This document shows, piece by piece, positions 1-9,492 of a stretch of DNA of 64,000 nt (positions are counted from its first letter, which is position 1; each line of letters opens with the position of its first letter). Source of the stretch: Herbinix sp. Lineage in GTDB: Bacteria > Bacillota > Clostridia > Lachnospirales > Lachnospiraceae. A program made the position numbers and the translations under genes. Where the stretch lies: positions 1-64,000 of the forward strand of contig JAQZBN010000007.1 in NCBI GenBank assembly GCA_029238935.1, written 5' to 3'. Under the pieces are notes generated by a model. It saw nothing but the letters and a program-made list of their open reading frames with translations, was not told where the DNA came from and did no database searches.

Positions 1-506
1 TCCGGCTTTAAAGTTGAATTTTCTTTCATTTGGAAGATTCTCAACAATCATGTCGGTATCGTTCCAAAGATCAATTACCATTCTCTTAGAATCCAGATGG
101 GTATAGATTAGTTCTGCTAATTTAAAGATATTATGTGTACCAAAGATGATGTCCACAAATCGATAACTTTGTTTAATTTTTTCAACGGCAGAAGCTTCCT
201 GCATCATACAACCGCAAATTGCGATCATCATGCCGGGACGGCTTTTCTTTAATTTTCCTACATACCCTAATCTACCATAAACCCTGTTATTGGCATTTTC
301 TCTAACGGTACAGGTATTGTAAAGAACAAAATCAGCATCCTCAGAATCAGTCTCAACATATCCAATCTGAGCTAGTATGCCGCATGATAAGTTTTTCGTT
401 TCCCTGTTTTTTCAAATTCTTGATCAAACCTTACCTTCAGATCATTGATAAAGGTCAATTGCTTTGCAGCTTCTAGTTCGTTTTTTGAGGTGATATTTTT
501 CTCCAT
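1..506 (-). pseudogene. miaB: miaB, 5' part, with an internal deletion/frameshift (gene continues past the window edge)
   Basis: MiaB is the radical-SAM methylthiotransferase that makes ms2i6A37 in tRNAs reading UNN codons. From the ATG at 506 the first frame gives 44 residues and stops at 372-374. A second frame, from about 381 to the window edge, reads strongly conserved MiaB sequence, including NTCTVRENA and GCMMQEA, which hold the second and third cysteines of the N-terminal iron-sulfur cluster. The join falls where family members carry TYGCQMN and about ten further residues, so the first cluster cysteine is missing and the frame shifts. As written this gene cannot make normal MiaB. A sequencing or assembly error is the main alternative. 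The radical-SAM CxxxCxxC lies outside the window. The gene sits last in the M14/hflK/proA string. Confidence 0.72.
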
Positions 507-525
507 TGTAACTCCTATCTATATT

Positions 526-1491
526 CTATATTACCATGCTTCCAAACTCAAAGATAACTAATTTGATTTCTTCAAATACCAAGAAACGCAATTCGTCTTT
601 TAGTGGAAACGTCTCATCTTCATTTACAGTTTCTATAGTAATCGCAGGCTTGCGAAAACGTTCGGAATAATAATGAACTGTATTTCCACCGGAATCATTG
701 GCATTTATCTCTTCTTCCGGCATATACAATCCATACCCTGTTACTTTTTTAAGTCTTCTCGCAATTTGTAATTGAAGGACATTATAATCCTCCGACATAA
801 CGTTACGGTAGTAATAAATGGATTTTCCTCTGGAATGAAAGTCAAGAAAGCCTTGGGATGTAAACTTATGAAAAACATTGATTAAAGCTTTTGTTTCATT
901 TTCACTAGCAGGAAAATCATTTGTATCATTTGCTTTCCATAATAAACTTGGAAAGTTACGGTTAATATCAATACCTCTTGCATTGAATTTCCATTCTTCA
1001 GAGGGTATTTGTAAACTCTGGCATTTACTGCGCAAGAAGTCATCTTTAATGATATCAAAACCATGAAGGGCCATCATATATCCGTCAGGATTGAGTAGCG
1101 GAATAAATAAAATGGTAAAAGTATTTAATAATTCATAAACACATTCTGAAAATATCATATGTTCGTAATCCGATTTCATATCTCTTCCGGCATTATTTAA
1201 ATGTTTTGTTAAATACTCTTTGACAAGCGGATAATTACGATATAGCTTCGCATAGTATTCGATCAGGTACATCAGCACGATAGGATTGGTGGATTCCCTT
1301 CCGTGTACCCCTGCAGTACAGATGATATGCTTTTTCCCATAACCTAATTTCACCATGTGAATATCTCGGTTATCATGGGAATGTCCTATGATTTCTGTTG
1401 TTATGAGTCCATTATATTGTGCAGTCAAACTTCTTGCATCTGCGGCTAATTTTACATCGGAATAATTCAATTCCCCTAGATTAACAATCAT
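526..1491 (-). CDS. M14 family zinc carboxypeptidase
   Basis: A 321-residue metallopeptidase of the M14 (carboxypeptidase A-like) family. The zinc site is visible: HGRE gives His63 and Glu66, and DFHSRG gives His219. NPDG at 134-137 and NRNFP near 177-181 form the substrate pocket, and Glu287 in TIET is in the place of the catalytic glutamate. No signal peptide is seen, so it probably acts in the cytoplasm. Bacterial relatives without a signal peptide cleave gamma-D-glutamyl-diaminopimelate bonds in recycled or spore peptidoglycan; that substrate is an inference. The ATG follows a good GGGAGA ribosome site. It lies between hflC and miaB on the same strand and is 65 bases from hflC, so cotranscription is possible. 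Confidence 0.85.
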   Translation of the reverse strand: MIVNLGELNYSDVKLAADARSLTAQYNGLITTEIIGHSHDNRDIHMVKLGYGKKHIICTAGVHGRESTNPIVLMYLIEYYAKLYRNYPLVKEYLTKHLNNAGRDMKSDYEHMIFSECVYELLNTFTILFIPLLNPDGYMMALHGFDIIKDDFLRSKCQSLQIPSEEWKFNARGIDINRNFPSLLWKANDTNDFPASENETKALINVFHKFTSQGFLDFHSRGKSIYYYRNVMSEDYNVLQLQIARRLKKVTGYGLYMPEEEINANDSGGNTVHYYSERFRKPAITIETVNEDETFPLKDELRFLVFEEIKLVIFEFGSMVI

Positions 1492-1556
1492 ATCAATTTC
1501 TCCCCTGATATCTGCTTATCACACTTTATGTTGATACCAGGGGATGATATTCCTAA

Positions 1557-2444
1557 TTAATCGATTTGATAAAAGATTTGTGCAATTGGCGAATCTGCTG
1601 ATAATATTAAGGTCTTGTCATCTCCAGTTAAAGAAGCTCTGGAAGCTTCTAAGGAACGAACAAAGGTATAGAACTCACTGCGGGCAGAATCATCATAAGC
1701 ATCGGAGAGGACTCTCATGTATTCTGCTTCACCTTCTGCTATGATCTTAGCAGCCTTTGTCTGTGCATCGGAAATGCTGATTGCGATTTCTTTGTCTGTT
1801 GTATTTTGAATAATCTGAGCTTCGGACTGACCTTCCGCGGTAAATGTAGCCGCTATTTTATCACGCTCGGAAATCATACGTTCAAATACTGCTGTCTTAT
1901 TATTACTAGGAAGATCGAGATGTTTGGTATCAACGGAAATCAACTCGATACCATATTGGCTCATGGAGTCACCGATATTTTCCATGATAGAAGCACTCAA
2001 TTCACCATCTCTTCCGCTGATTACTTCAGCCTGAGTGTTGCTACTAATAACATTCTTCATTGCATTATATACGGTTGTGTCAATACGATTCTCAGCTAGA
2101 GTAACCGAAAGACTTAAAGTCTGTGCAAATTTTGTTGGATTCGTTATCTTCCATAATACATAGCTGTCAGCAACCATCGTCTTTTTATCCATAGTAATTA
2201 CATCGGATTCCGGCATATCGTAGAATAGGATTTGCTTTGGTATTGTGTCCGTAGTCTCAATAAAAGGGGTTTTAAAAGATAGTCCGGCATCCTTTTTTAC
2301 TCGGTCTATTTTACCAAATTGTTTAATAATCGTGTATTCATTTTCATTGGTAATTACCATGGAGGTAAATAAAATGATAACACCAGACAATATGATAACT
2401 GCAAATAAAACTTTAAATATCGTCTTTTTAATATTTGTAGTCAT
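1557..2444 (-). CDS. hflC: HflC, SPFH/band-7 membrane protein
   Basis: A 295-residue SPFH (band 7) protein. One membrane helix at about 8-30 is followed by the band-7 domain (EYTIIKQFGK onward) and a charged, coiled-coil-prone stretch around 190-250 rich in Ala, Glu and Gln. HflC pairs with HflK in a large membrane ring that encloses FtsH and restricts its access to substrates. That role is known from proteobacteria; here it is inferred from homology. The ATG overlaps the stop of hflK in a TAATG arrangement, so the two are translationally coupled, as expected for partners made in equal amounts. Full length, with no visible defect. Confidence 0.92.
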   Translation of the reverse strand: MTTNIKKTIFKVLFAVIILSGVIILFTSMVITNENEYTIIKQFGKIDRVKKDAGLSFKTPFIETTDTIPKQILFYDMPESDVITMDKKTMVADSYVLWKITNPTKFAQTLSLSVTLAENRIDTTVYNAMKNVISSNTQAEVISGRDGELSASIMENIGDSMSQYGIELISVDTKHLDLPSNNKTAVFERMISERDKIAATFTAEGQSEAQIIQNTTDKEIAISISDAQTKAAKIIAEGEAEYMRVLSDAYDDSARSEFYTFVRSLEASRASLTGDDKTLILSADSPIAQIFYQID

Positions 2445-3445
2445 TAGTCTTCTCCTCCTTGCGGTGTAGTTGCCGTATCAGTACTATTATTGATTTCTAC
2501 TAGGGAATCTAAGGGCATTAACTTTTGCACACCGGAATCACCGCTATCAATGATTACTTTTAAGGAAGGAAGAACATCTTCCATCGTCTCATAAAACATT
2601 CTTTGTTTGGTGATCAGCGGATATTTGCTGTATTCTTCATACATTTCATTAAATCTTGCTACTTCCGCTTCTGCCTCATTGATTCTCTGTGCTTTGGTAG
2701 ACTCAGCTTCCTGCAAAATTTTATCCACTTGAGCCGCTGCACTAGGTAGCTTTTCATTGCGGTATTTATTTGCATTATTTAAGGCAGTTTCTTTTCCTTG
2801 TTTGGCTGTTTCTACTGCCTTAAAGGCTTCCATAACTTCTTCTGTCGGCGGCTCAGAATCTTGAATAGAAATGTTCACCAGTTGGATACCGATATCCTGC
2901 GCAGCTAATTTTGTTAGGATCGATTCTTTTATCGCAGATTGAATCTCGTTTTTACCAGTGGTTATTACACTATCTACATCATAGCTGCCTACGGTAGAAC
3001 GAATACTGCTCATTGCAATACTTTTAAGGATGGTAACCGGTTCCTCTGAGGAATATAATGCTTTTACCGGATCCGAAACCTTATATTCCACGAAAAAGTC
3101 AACGTTAACAAAGTTAAAATCGGAGGTAATCATCATGGATTCCTCTTCGATCTTCTCTTGAGTTTCACTATCGTATCCGATCGAAAATCCTTTGATTGTA
3201 GTATCCACTTTCCTTACTTGTTGAATAAACGGAATTTTTAGATGTAACCCTGCATCACTGACTCTTTTTGGAATACCAAATGTAATAACAACTGCCTGTT
3301 CCTGCTCTTTAATCGTAAAAAATGATCCAAATGCTAATGCAATGACTAGGATAACACCTGCTACAAGGATAAAAATTTTCTTGAAATTAGAAATATATTT
3401 CTTATAATCATTGCCGGATGGAGCATCATAAAATTGCTCTGCCAT
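2444..3445 (-). CDS. hflK: HflK, SPFH/band-7 membrane protein
   Basis: A 333-residue partner of HflC. It has a short polar N-terminus, one membrane helix at about 24-43, then an SPFH domain beginning at EQEQAVVITFG and a long helical C-terminal part (about 215-290). The last 25 residues are polar and rich in Asn, Asp and Thr, as in the disordered tail of HflK proteins. The N-terminus lacks the long Gly-rich extension of E. coli HflK. The start follows GAGGGG about 7 bases upstream. The gene is 38 bases downstream of proA and overlaps hflC by one base. It is likely a membrane-quality-control factor acting with FtsH. Confidence 0.92.
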   Translation of the reverse strand: MAEQFYDAPSGNDYKKYISNFKKIFILVAGVILVIALAFGSFFTIKEQEQAVVITFGIPKRVSDAGLHLKIPFIQQVRKVDTTIKGFSIGYDSETQEKIEEESMMITSDFNFVNVDFFVEYKVSDPVKALYSSEEPVTILKSIAMSSIRSTVGSYDVDSVITTGKNEIQSAIKESILTKLAAQDIGIQLVNISIQDSEPPTEEVMEAFKAVETAKQGKETALNNANKYRNEKLPSAAAQVDKILQEAESTKAQRINEAEAEVARFNEMYEEYSKYPLITKQRMFYETMEDVLPSLKVIIDSGDSGVQKLMPLDSLVEINNSTDTATTPQGGED

Positions 3446-3483
3446 TTTTTTCCCCTCTTTCTTTTGATTTTGCTTTAGTAAAG

Positions 3484-4731
3484 TTATTTTCTAATCTGAC
3501 CGTTACCAAAGATAATATATTTAGTTGTAGTCAGAGCCTTAAGACCCATAGGTCCTCTGGCATGAAGCTTCTGCGTACTGATACCAATCTCAGCACCAAA
3601 ACCGAACTCATTCCCATCGGTAAATCTGGTGGAGGCATTGACATATACGCAAGCTGCATCAATTTCATTTAAGAATTTCATTGCATGATCATAATCTTTC
3701 GTTATGATTGCTTCGGAATGCTTTGTGTTATAAATATTGATATGATCAATTGCATCTTCAATGGAATCCACTATTTTTAATGATACGATACGGTCTAGGT
3801 ATTCCGTACCGTAATCTTCTTCCGTAGCCGGCACAAATCCACCACAGATCGCTAAGCCTCGTTCATCGGAACGAATTTCAACATCTTTTGCATGAAGTCG
3901 TTCGTATAACATTGGGATGAACTCTTTACTTATTTTTTCATGTATGACTAAGGACTCACAGGCATTACATACACCCAGACGTTGCGTTTTTGCATTATCG
4001 ATAATATCTAAGGCCATCGTAAAATCAGCAAATTCATCTACGTAAACATGGCAATTCCCGGTGCCGGTTTCTATGACAGGAATGGTACTATTTTCTACTA
4101 CAGTTCTAATTAATCCTGCGCCTCCTCTTGGAATTAATACATCTATGTAGCGATTTAACTTCATTAATTCCTTTACAACTTCCCTTGAGGTATCCTCGAT
4201 TAATATGACTGCATCCTCGGTACATGCTACACTATTTAATCCAGCACGGAGGGCTTTGATAATTGCTTTATTGGAATATATCGCATCACTACCACCTCTT
4301 AGAATAACAGCATTCCCTGTTTTAAAACACAAACCAAAGGCATCCGCAGTTACGTTGGGACGGGATTCATAGATAATACCGATGACACCAAGAGGTACTC
4401 TTTTTTCACCAATGGTAAGACCATTGGGACGTACTTGCATTGATATCACTTCCCCAATCGGATCAGGTAAAGCACATATCTCCAATAAACCGTCAGCCAT
4501 TGCTTTGATACGCTCCGGGGTCAGACGAAGTCGATCAATCATTGCACTATGGATCTGATTCTTCTTAGCGTTTTCAACGTCCTTTTCGTTTTCAGATAAT
4601 ATTTCTGCTTCTTGTGTAATCAATGACTTAGCGCAAGCTTTCAGAGCCTGGTTCTTCTCATCCTGCTTAAGCAGATGTAAAGCGGTTGCCGCTTTTCTGG
4701 CTTTCTTCCCGATCTCTTCTAAATACGTCAT
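3484..4731 (-). CDS. proA: gamma-glutamyl phosphate reductase
   Basis: The second step of proline synthesis: NADPH-dependent reduction of gamma-glutamyl phosphate to glutamate semialdehyde. At 415 residues it is the normal length for ProA. The aldehyde-dehydrogenase fold is marked by YESRPNVT (121-128), and GVCNA carries the catalytic Cys255. The ATG follows a strong AGGAGGAG site. proB lies upstream on the same strand, separated by a folate enzyme and a DUF896 gene, so the proline pair is split but probably still cotranscribed. proC is not in the window. Confidence 0.97.
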   Translation of the reverse strand: MTYLEEIGKKARKAATALHLLKQDEKNQALKACAKSLITQEAEILSENEKDVENAKKNQIHSAMIDRLRLTPERIKAMADGLLEICALPDPIGEVISMQVRPNGLTIGEKRVPLGVIGIIYESRPNVTADAFGLCFKTGNAVILRGGSDAIYSNKAIIKALRAGLNSVACTEDAVILIEDTSREVVKELMKLNRYIDVLIPRGGAGLIRTVVENSTIPVIETGTGNCHVYVDEFADFTMALDIIDNAKTQRLGVCNACESLVIHEKISKEFIPMLYERLHAKDVEIRSDERGLAICGGFVPATEEDYGTEYLDRIVSLKIVDSIEDAIDHINIYNTKHSEAIITKDYDHAMKFLNEIDAACVYVNASTRFTDGNEFGFGAEIGISTQKLHARGPMGLKALTTTKYIIFGNGQIRK

Positions 4732-4742
4732 CCTGCTCCTCC

Positions 4743-5324
4743 TTAATTTGTAGTGTGATTACATTGATAAACTCTTGTAGGTGTTAGTATGATATCAGCT
4801 CTTACGTCATGATCCATTACTTCTATCTTTTCTACTATTTGAAAATCATAAGCAATGGCTATTTTGATAAAGTGATCACTCTTTTTCTCATTTAAATAAC
4901 GGTCATAATAACCGGCGCCGTACCCTATACGGTTACCTAAAGGGTCAAACGCTAACCCCGGAAGAATCATTAATGATTTCTCCGTTATTTGATAACTGCT
5001 TAAGTCCCTCGTAATATCTGGTTCCAGAATGCCGAATCTGCTCTCCGTTAGAAAATCAAAACCATAGATCCGATAAAATTCTATTCTTTTATCAGTCACT
5101 TTAGGAACATAAACTTTTTTCCCTTCCTTAAGCATGTCTATTATCATCTGTTTGGTATCAACTTCTGATTGAAAAGAGATAAAGATTAGAACACTTTCAC
5201 AATCCTGATATTCCTCTCTGAGATAAAGTTTTTCGCGAATTGAACTGTCCTGTCTCCGTTTTTCTTCATAAGAAAGCTGTTTTCGTATTTCCTTCATATA
5301 ATCTCGAATTTCTGATTTCGTAAT
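4743..5324 (-). CDS. 5-formyltetrahydrofolate cyclo-ligase, probable AUU start
   Basis: ATP-dependent conversion of 5-formyl-THF to 5,10-methenyl-THF, which returns a storage or dead-end folate to the active pool. The hallmark [10 protein letters not shown] (134-143) follows [12 protein letters not shown]. Start choice: the frame is open to a TTG at 5351, but that codon has no ribosome site. The first in-frame ATG at 5297 is 33 bases from the nearest one. An excellent AAGGAGG (5331-5337) lies 6 bases before an ATT codon at 5324, giving a 193-residue protein beginning TKSEIRD after Met. I therefore choose ATT. The gene ends 11 bases before the proA start. Confidence 0.88.
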   Translation of the reverse strand: MTKSEIRDYMKEIRKQLSYEEKRRQDSSIREKLYLREEYQDCESVLIFISFQSEVDTKQMIIDMLKEGKKVYVPKVTDKRIEFYRIYGFDFLTESRFGILEPDITRDLSSYQITEKSLMILPGLAFDPLGNRIGYGAGYYDRYLNEKKSDHFIKIAIAYDFQIVEKIEVMDHDVRADIILTPTRVYQCNHTTN

Positions 5325-5376
5325 ATCTGGCCTCCTTATGGAGTATTTCAATAATAGGTCTTGGAAAATACGACAG

Positions 5377-5598
5377 TTATTCCAGATCGCTCTTCTTTTT
5401 TAAATCAGTAGCTTTGGTGACGGAACCATCTGGGTTTACAAAAGAGACCTGATCTAAGGTGCCTCTTAGGTTTCTTCGTATGGCGGCTACGTATTCCTGA
5501 CGAAGTCTCACCTGTTCCTTCGCTTCCTCTTCGGTTAAACCTATTTCTTTCGACTTATGGTATAATTCATTGATACGATCAATGTTTAAATCACTCAT
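5377..5598 (-). CDS. DUF896 (YnzC-like) small protein
   Basis: A 73-residue protein with the DUF896/UPF0291 pattern: a helical hairpin (INELYHKSKEIGLTEEE), then the conserved basic stretch RLRQEYVAAIRRNLRGTL and a C-terminal DG(S)VTKATDLK. The B. subtilis relative YnzC is a small cytoplasmic three-helix protein encoded near lexA; its function is not established. Here it sits between proB (16 bases upstream) and the folate cyclo-ligase, which is a different context. The ATG is unambiguous. Confidence 0.88.
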   Translation of the reverse strand: MSDLNIDRINELYHKSKEIGLTEEEAKEQVRLRQEYVAAIRRNLRGTLDQVSFVNPDGSVTKATDLKKKSDLE

Positions 5599-5613
5599 TG
5601 TATAATTCTCCTA

Positions 5614-6474
5614 TTACTTCTGGTATTGTTTTGATGTTACATAATCTAAAAGGCTAAAATTATCTGCCTTATGTGCTAAAAACAAGGTGCCGACTTCTTT
5701 TCCCTCCAGAACGTCGATAATGTTATGTACATTATCTCCATTGGTAATTACCATATCAGCACCGGAAGCGGTAGCAATTTTTGCTGCGGATACCTTAGTA
5801 GTCATCCCACCGGTTCCAACAGAACTGGAAGACTCTTTTGCCATTCCGGATAGCTCCGAATTGATCTCATCCACGGAGCTGATTAGTTTCGCATCCTTAT
5901 TTTTATTCGGATCATCGGTATAAAGACCATCAATATCAGATAAAAGAATCAAGACATCCCCATGAACCAATGCAGTAACAATAGCTGAGAGAGTATCGTT
6001 ATCACCGAAATCCAATTCATCCAACTCATCCGTGGATACAGTATCGTTCTCATTAACAATAGGAATCACACCCATTCTTAGTAATTCATCGAAGGTATTT
6101 CTGGCATTGGTTCTACTAATGTCATTAATCATCGTATATTTGGTCATCAAGATTTGAGCGGTGATTTGATTGTATTCTGCAAATATTTTCTGATAAACCA
6201 TCATAAGTCTTGCTTGACCTACAGCAGCACATGCCTGTTTGATGGATCTTTCCTTCGGACGTTCCTGTAATCCTAATGCTTTTCTTCCGGCAGCAATCGC
6301 TCCGGAAGTGACTAGGATAACATCCTTCCCTTGATTTCTTAGATCCGTTAAAATTCGAATCAACTTTTCCATCTTATCTAAGTTAAAACTCCCCGTTTCC
6401 TGATGTGTTAAAGAGGAGGAACCGATTTTTATTACAATTCTTTTCTTATCTTTCAAACAGTCTCTTTTGTTCAT
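5614..6474 (-). CDS. proB: glutamate 5-kinase, short form without PUA domain
   Basis: First step of proline synthesis: ATP-dependent phosphorylation of glutamate. The amino-acid-kinase domain is complete: KIGSSSLT (16-23), NENDTVS (141-147), FGDND (156-160) and LSDIDGLYT (178-186). The protein ends at 286, just after the kinase domain, so the C-terminal PUA domain of E. coli-type ProB (about 367 residues) is absent. Such short forms are known. In the long enzyme, removing PUA weakens proline feedback inhibition and changes oligomerisation, so regulation may differ here. The gene is 27 bases from the flavoprotein gene upstream. Confidence 0.95.
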   Translation of the reverse strand: MNKRDCLKDKKRIVIKIGSSSLTHQETGSFNLDKMEKLIRILTDLRNQGKDVILVTSGAIAAGRKALGLQERPKERSIKQACAAVGQARLMMVYQKIFAEYNQITAQILMTKYTMINDISRTNARNTFDELLRMGVIPIVNENDTVSTDELDELDFGDNDTLSAIVTALVHGDVLILLSDIDGLYTDDPNKNKDAKLISSVDEINSELSGMAKESSSSVGTGGMTTKVSAAKIATASGADMVITNGDNVHNIIDVLEGKEVGTLFLAHKADNFSLLDYVTSKQYQK

Positions 6475-6501
6475 ATATATATCTCCTTATTTCAGTCTTA
6501 T

Positions 6502-8109
6502 CTAATAATATTGAGGAACGTATCGTGCAGCAACTGCTTCAAATACTTTAATACCATCGATTGCTGCAGAAGTAATTCCTCCTGCATAACCAGCACCTTC
6601 CCCACAGGGATAGATCCCTTTAATATTACTTTCCAGCGCTTCATCTCTGTGAATTCGAACAGGTGATGAGGTTCTGGATTCAACACCGGATAAAACTGCT
6701 TCTTCATCAGCAAATCCTTTAATTTTTCGATCAAAAGCCTGAATTCCTTCAATCAGTGACTCTTTTACATCAAGTGGAATACAATCAGATAAATTCGATA
6801 GATGGTATTCTCCCTTAATATTTGGCTTTATCCCACCAATTGTAACACTCTCTTTATTCCTTAACAAGTCACCAAATAATTGAACCGGTACATAACCTTT
6901 CCCTATTTCATAAGCCTTACGCTCCCATTGCCGTTGAAACTCTACTCCACTTAAGGCATCGGTACCGCCATAATCCTCCGGTTGAACAGTTACGACGATA
7001 GCACTGTTGGCATTTTCTTCATCTCTTCGATAATTACTCATACCGTTTACTACCAGATGACCTTGCTCTGAGGAAGCATTCACCACATATCCTCCAGGAC
7101 ACATACAAAAGGAATAAACCCCTCTACCAGAAGTCGTCTGGTGGGTTAATTTATAGTCAGCTGGGGGCAGCATAGAATAGCAGTCTCCATACTGTGCTTT
7201 ACTGATTAGACTTTGCTTATGCTCAATCCGAAGTCCAATAGCAAAAGCCTTCGGTGATAATATTAAACCTCGATTTTTAAATAAAGAAAAGGTGTCCCTG
7301 GCGCTATGGCCAATGGCGGGAATAATAACTTCACATGGAATTCGTTCCTTATGATTTAGTTCTATCCCTACGATTTTTCCTTCTTCCACATACAGATCAG
7401 TCATTTGAGTCTGAAACCGAACTTCTCCTCCTAAGGCGATGATGTCGTTTCTCATGTTCTTTACCACCGATCGCAATTGATCGGTCCCGATATGGGGTTT
7501 ATTCAGATATAAGATATCACTAGGGGCACCAAAGGAAACAAAGGTCTCCATAACCAAACGATAACGGTCATTGGCATCCTTTACCATGGTATTTAGTTTT
7601 CCATCAGAAAAGGTTCCCGCACCACCTTCGCCAAACTGTACATTGCTGTTCGCATTTAGCTCATTACTTATCCAAAAATGCTCAACTGCTTTGACCCTGT
7701 TATCTACGTCTTCGCCACGTTCAATTACTAAGGGTTGGTATCCATATTTTGCTAACAACCAAGCACAAAATAGTCCGGCAGGACCGGTTCCTATCACAAT
7801 GGGACGTTGTTTTAAAAAATTTTCACCAGTTGCTTCATAATGGTACGAACTTTTCGTGCTTATTGAAACATTCACATTCTTTGAATGTTTTACGATATCT
7901 TCTTCTTTCTCTTTTTTATCAAAGTTTAAGGTAACCTCAACCTGATAAATATACTTTATGTCATCCTTTTTTCTTGCATCAATGGATTTTTTTGAAATCT
8001 CATAAGATTGTATTTTATTAGTTGGAATTTTTAGTGTTTTTGATATTCCAGAGAGAATATCTTCCGGTGTATGCTTTATATCAAGTTTTAACTGTGAAAT
8101 CCTTATCAT
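6502..8109 (-). CDS. FAD-dependent dehydrogenase of the COG2509 type
   Basis: A 535-residue flavoprotein. An N-terminal domain of about 100 residues (MIRISQLKLDIKHTPEDIL onward) precedes a Rossmann FAD site, GTGPAG at 107-112, followed by acidic Glu-Arg at the end of beta-2. Near the C-terminus, IYPCGEGAGYAGGI is the second FAD contact typical of this family. The frame is open to a GTG at 8136, but AAAGG lies 9 bases before the ATG at 8109, so that start is preferred. Substrate unknown. It follows a BaiN-type flavoprotein with only 27 bases between them, so two oxidoreductases are made together ahead of proB. Confidence 0.85.
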   Translation of the reverse strand: MIRISQLKLDIKHTPEDILSGISKTLKIPTNKIQSYEISKKSIDARKKDDIKYIYQVEVTLNFDKKEKEEDIVKHSKNVNVSISTKSSYHYEATGENFLKQRPIVIGTGPAGLFCAWLLAKYGYQPLVIERGEDVDNRVKAVEHFWISNELNANSNVQFGEGGAGTFSDGKLNTMVKDANDRYRLVMETFVSFGAPSDILYLNKPHIGTDQLRSVVKNMRNDIIALGGEVRFQTQMTDLYVEEGKIVGIELNHKERIPCEVIIPAIGHSARDTFSLFKNRGLILSPKAFAIGLRIEHKQSLISKAQYGDCYSMLPPADYKLTHQTTSGRGVYSFCMCPGGYVVNASSEQGHLVVNGMSNYRRDEENANSAIVVTVQPEDYGGTDALSGVEFQRQWERKAYEIGKGYVPVQLFGDLLRNKESVTIGGIKPNIKGEYHLSNLSDCIPLDVKESLIEGIQAFDRKIKGFADEEAVLSGVESRTSSPVRIHRDEALESNIKGIYPCGEGAGYAGGITSAAIDGIKVFEAVAARYVPQYY

Positions 8110-8136
8110 AGTATCGTACCTTTCCTGTAACGTCAC

Positions 8137-9363
8137 TTAATGAACCAAGCTTTTTGCTGCAGCCTTTCCTGCCAGATATCCGGTGCTCCAAGCCCATTGA
8201 AGGTTATAACCCCCGCAGGTTCCATCCACATCCAAAAGCTCTCCTACGAGGTAAAGATACTTCCTCTTCTTAGATTCTAATGTTTTTGGGTCAACTTCTT
8301 TTGTGGAGACTCCTCCTGCACATACCTGAGCATGTTCAAAGGTATTGGTATCATTGATTACCATGGTAAATTCCTTTATTTTTTGAACCAAGGCATTTAA
8401 ATCCTTATTGCTAAGCTTATTTGCAGGCAACAAAGGATCTATTTTCGCTTCTTTAATCATGATATAGGCTAATTTATTATGAAATAAACCAATATATAAT
8501 TGTTCTGTTGTTTTATTACCACAATGTTTCTGCCTACTGGAAAGGAATTCAAATACATTTTCTTTAGTAAGACCCGACATAAAGTCAAGTATGACATGAA
8601 CCGTTTGTTTTTTATCCAATGCTTTTGCAACAAAGCGGCTCATCTGCATGATTGGAATACCGGATATTCCGTAATCTGTAAAGATGATTTCTCCTTCTTC
8701 CTTATCTAATAGATTGGTTCCATGATAAGCTTGTACACATGCATTAATACGAACTCCGGAGATTGTCTTACAATACTTTTCAGTTGATTTCAAGGAAACC
8801 AAAGCCGGTAAAGGCTTTATGATGGTATGACCAAGGTTCTTAGCCAATTCATATCCACTGCCATCCGATCCAAGATTAGCAGAGGCACAGCCTCCGGTAG
8901 CTAGGATTAATTTCTTTGCTGTATAATTTCCGTGATCTGTTTTTATTGTATAAAAAGGTTGCTCTATTTTACTAACATGAACATTATATTCAATGTTCAC
9001 GCCTAGTCGTTCACATTCCATTAATAATACCTGAAGTACACTTACTGCTGTCTCTGAATAAGGATAGAGATAGCCGGATCGTTCCTTGGGATAAATACCA
9101 AGATCTTCAAAGAATGAAATAGTTTTTTTAACATCAAAACAAGACAGCACGTTTGTTGCAAATGCGCTGTCATCGGATCGGTAGCATTTCGGGGTTTGAG
9201 TTGTGTTGGTATAATTACACTTCCCATTACCGGTAGCTAATATTTTCTTTCCTGCTTTTTCTTTATGTTCTAAAATAAGAACCTTGCTTCCTTCTCTAGC
9301 GGCTGCGATCGCAGCCACTAGACCGGAAGCTCCTGCTCCTATTATAATCAGATCGCTTTTCAC
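8137..9363 (-). CDS. BaiN/HI0933-family NAD(P)/FAD-dependent oxidoreductase
   Basis: A 408-residue flavoprotein of the HI0933/YhiN/BaiN family. The N-terminal FAD motif is GAGASG (9-14), GKKILATGNGKCN is the family's signature loop near 38-50, and the C-terminal GGYNLQWAWSTGYLAG is the second FAD-binding segment. Members are tied to bile-acid dehydroxylation in gut clostridia (BaiN) or to unknown redox work; the substrate here cannot be read from sequence. It is first in its operon, with the promoter at 9403-9431. Confidence 0.88.
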   Translation of the reverse strand: MKSDLIIIGAGASGLVAAIAAAREGSKVLILEHKEKAGKKILATGNGKCNYTNTTQTPKCYRSDDSAFATNVLSCFDVKKTISFFEDLGIYPKERSGYLYPYSETAVSVLQVLLMECERLGVNIEYNVHVSKIEQPFYTIKTDHGNYTAKKLILATGGCASANLGSDGSGYELAKNLGHTIIKPLPALVSLKSTEKYCKTISGVRINACVQAYHGTNLLDKEEGEIIFTDYGISGIPIMQMSRFVAKALDKKQTVHVILDFMSGLTKENVFEFLSSRQKHCGNKTTEQLYIGLFHNKLAYIMIKEAKIDPLLPANKLSNKDLNALVQKIKEFTMVINDTNTFEHAQVCAGGVSTKEVDPKTLESKKRKYLYLVGELLDVDGTCGGYNLQWAWSTGYLAGKAAAKSLVH

Positions 9364-9402
9364 TAAAGCTGCCTCCCAATTTTAACTTCTTGCATTTGTT
9401 AC

Positions 9403-9431
9403 ATTATATTTGACTGGGGGGATTATTTCAA
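9403..9431 (-). promoter_or_regulatory. sigma-A-type promoter of the BaiN-like/COG2509/proB operon
   Basis: On the minus strand TTGAAA and TATAAT are separated by exactly 17 bases, about 40 bases before the ATG at 9363. Likely drives the two flavoprotein genes and possibly everything down to miaB, since the gaps within that string are short. Confidence 0.75.
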
Positions 9432-9492
9432 GCTTTTCTTCTCTTTCTAAGAGTTTCTTTATGATTTTATAAACTGTTTTTAATCTAATCCT

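Noticed and set aside
6498-6752. A second minus-strand reading frame inside the COG2509 flavoprotein gene
   Set aside because: It is the +1/-1 shadow of the real frame, and the real frame keeps conserved FAD motifs to its end.
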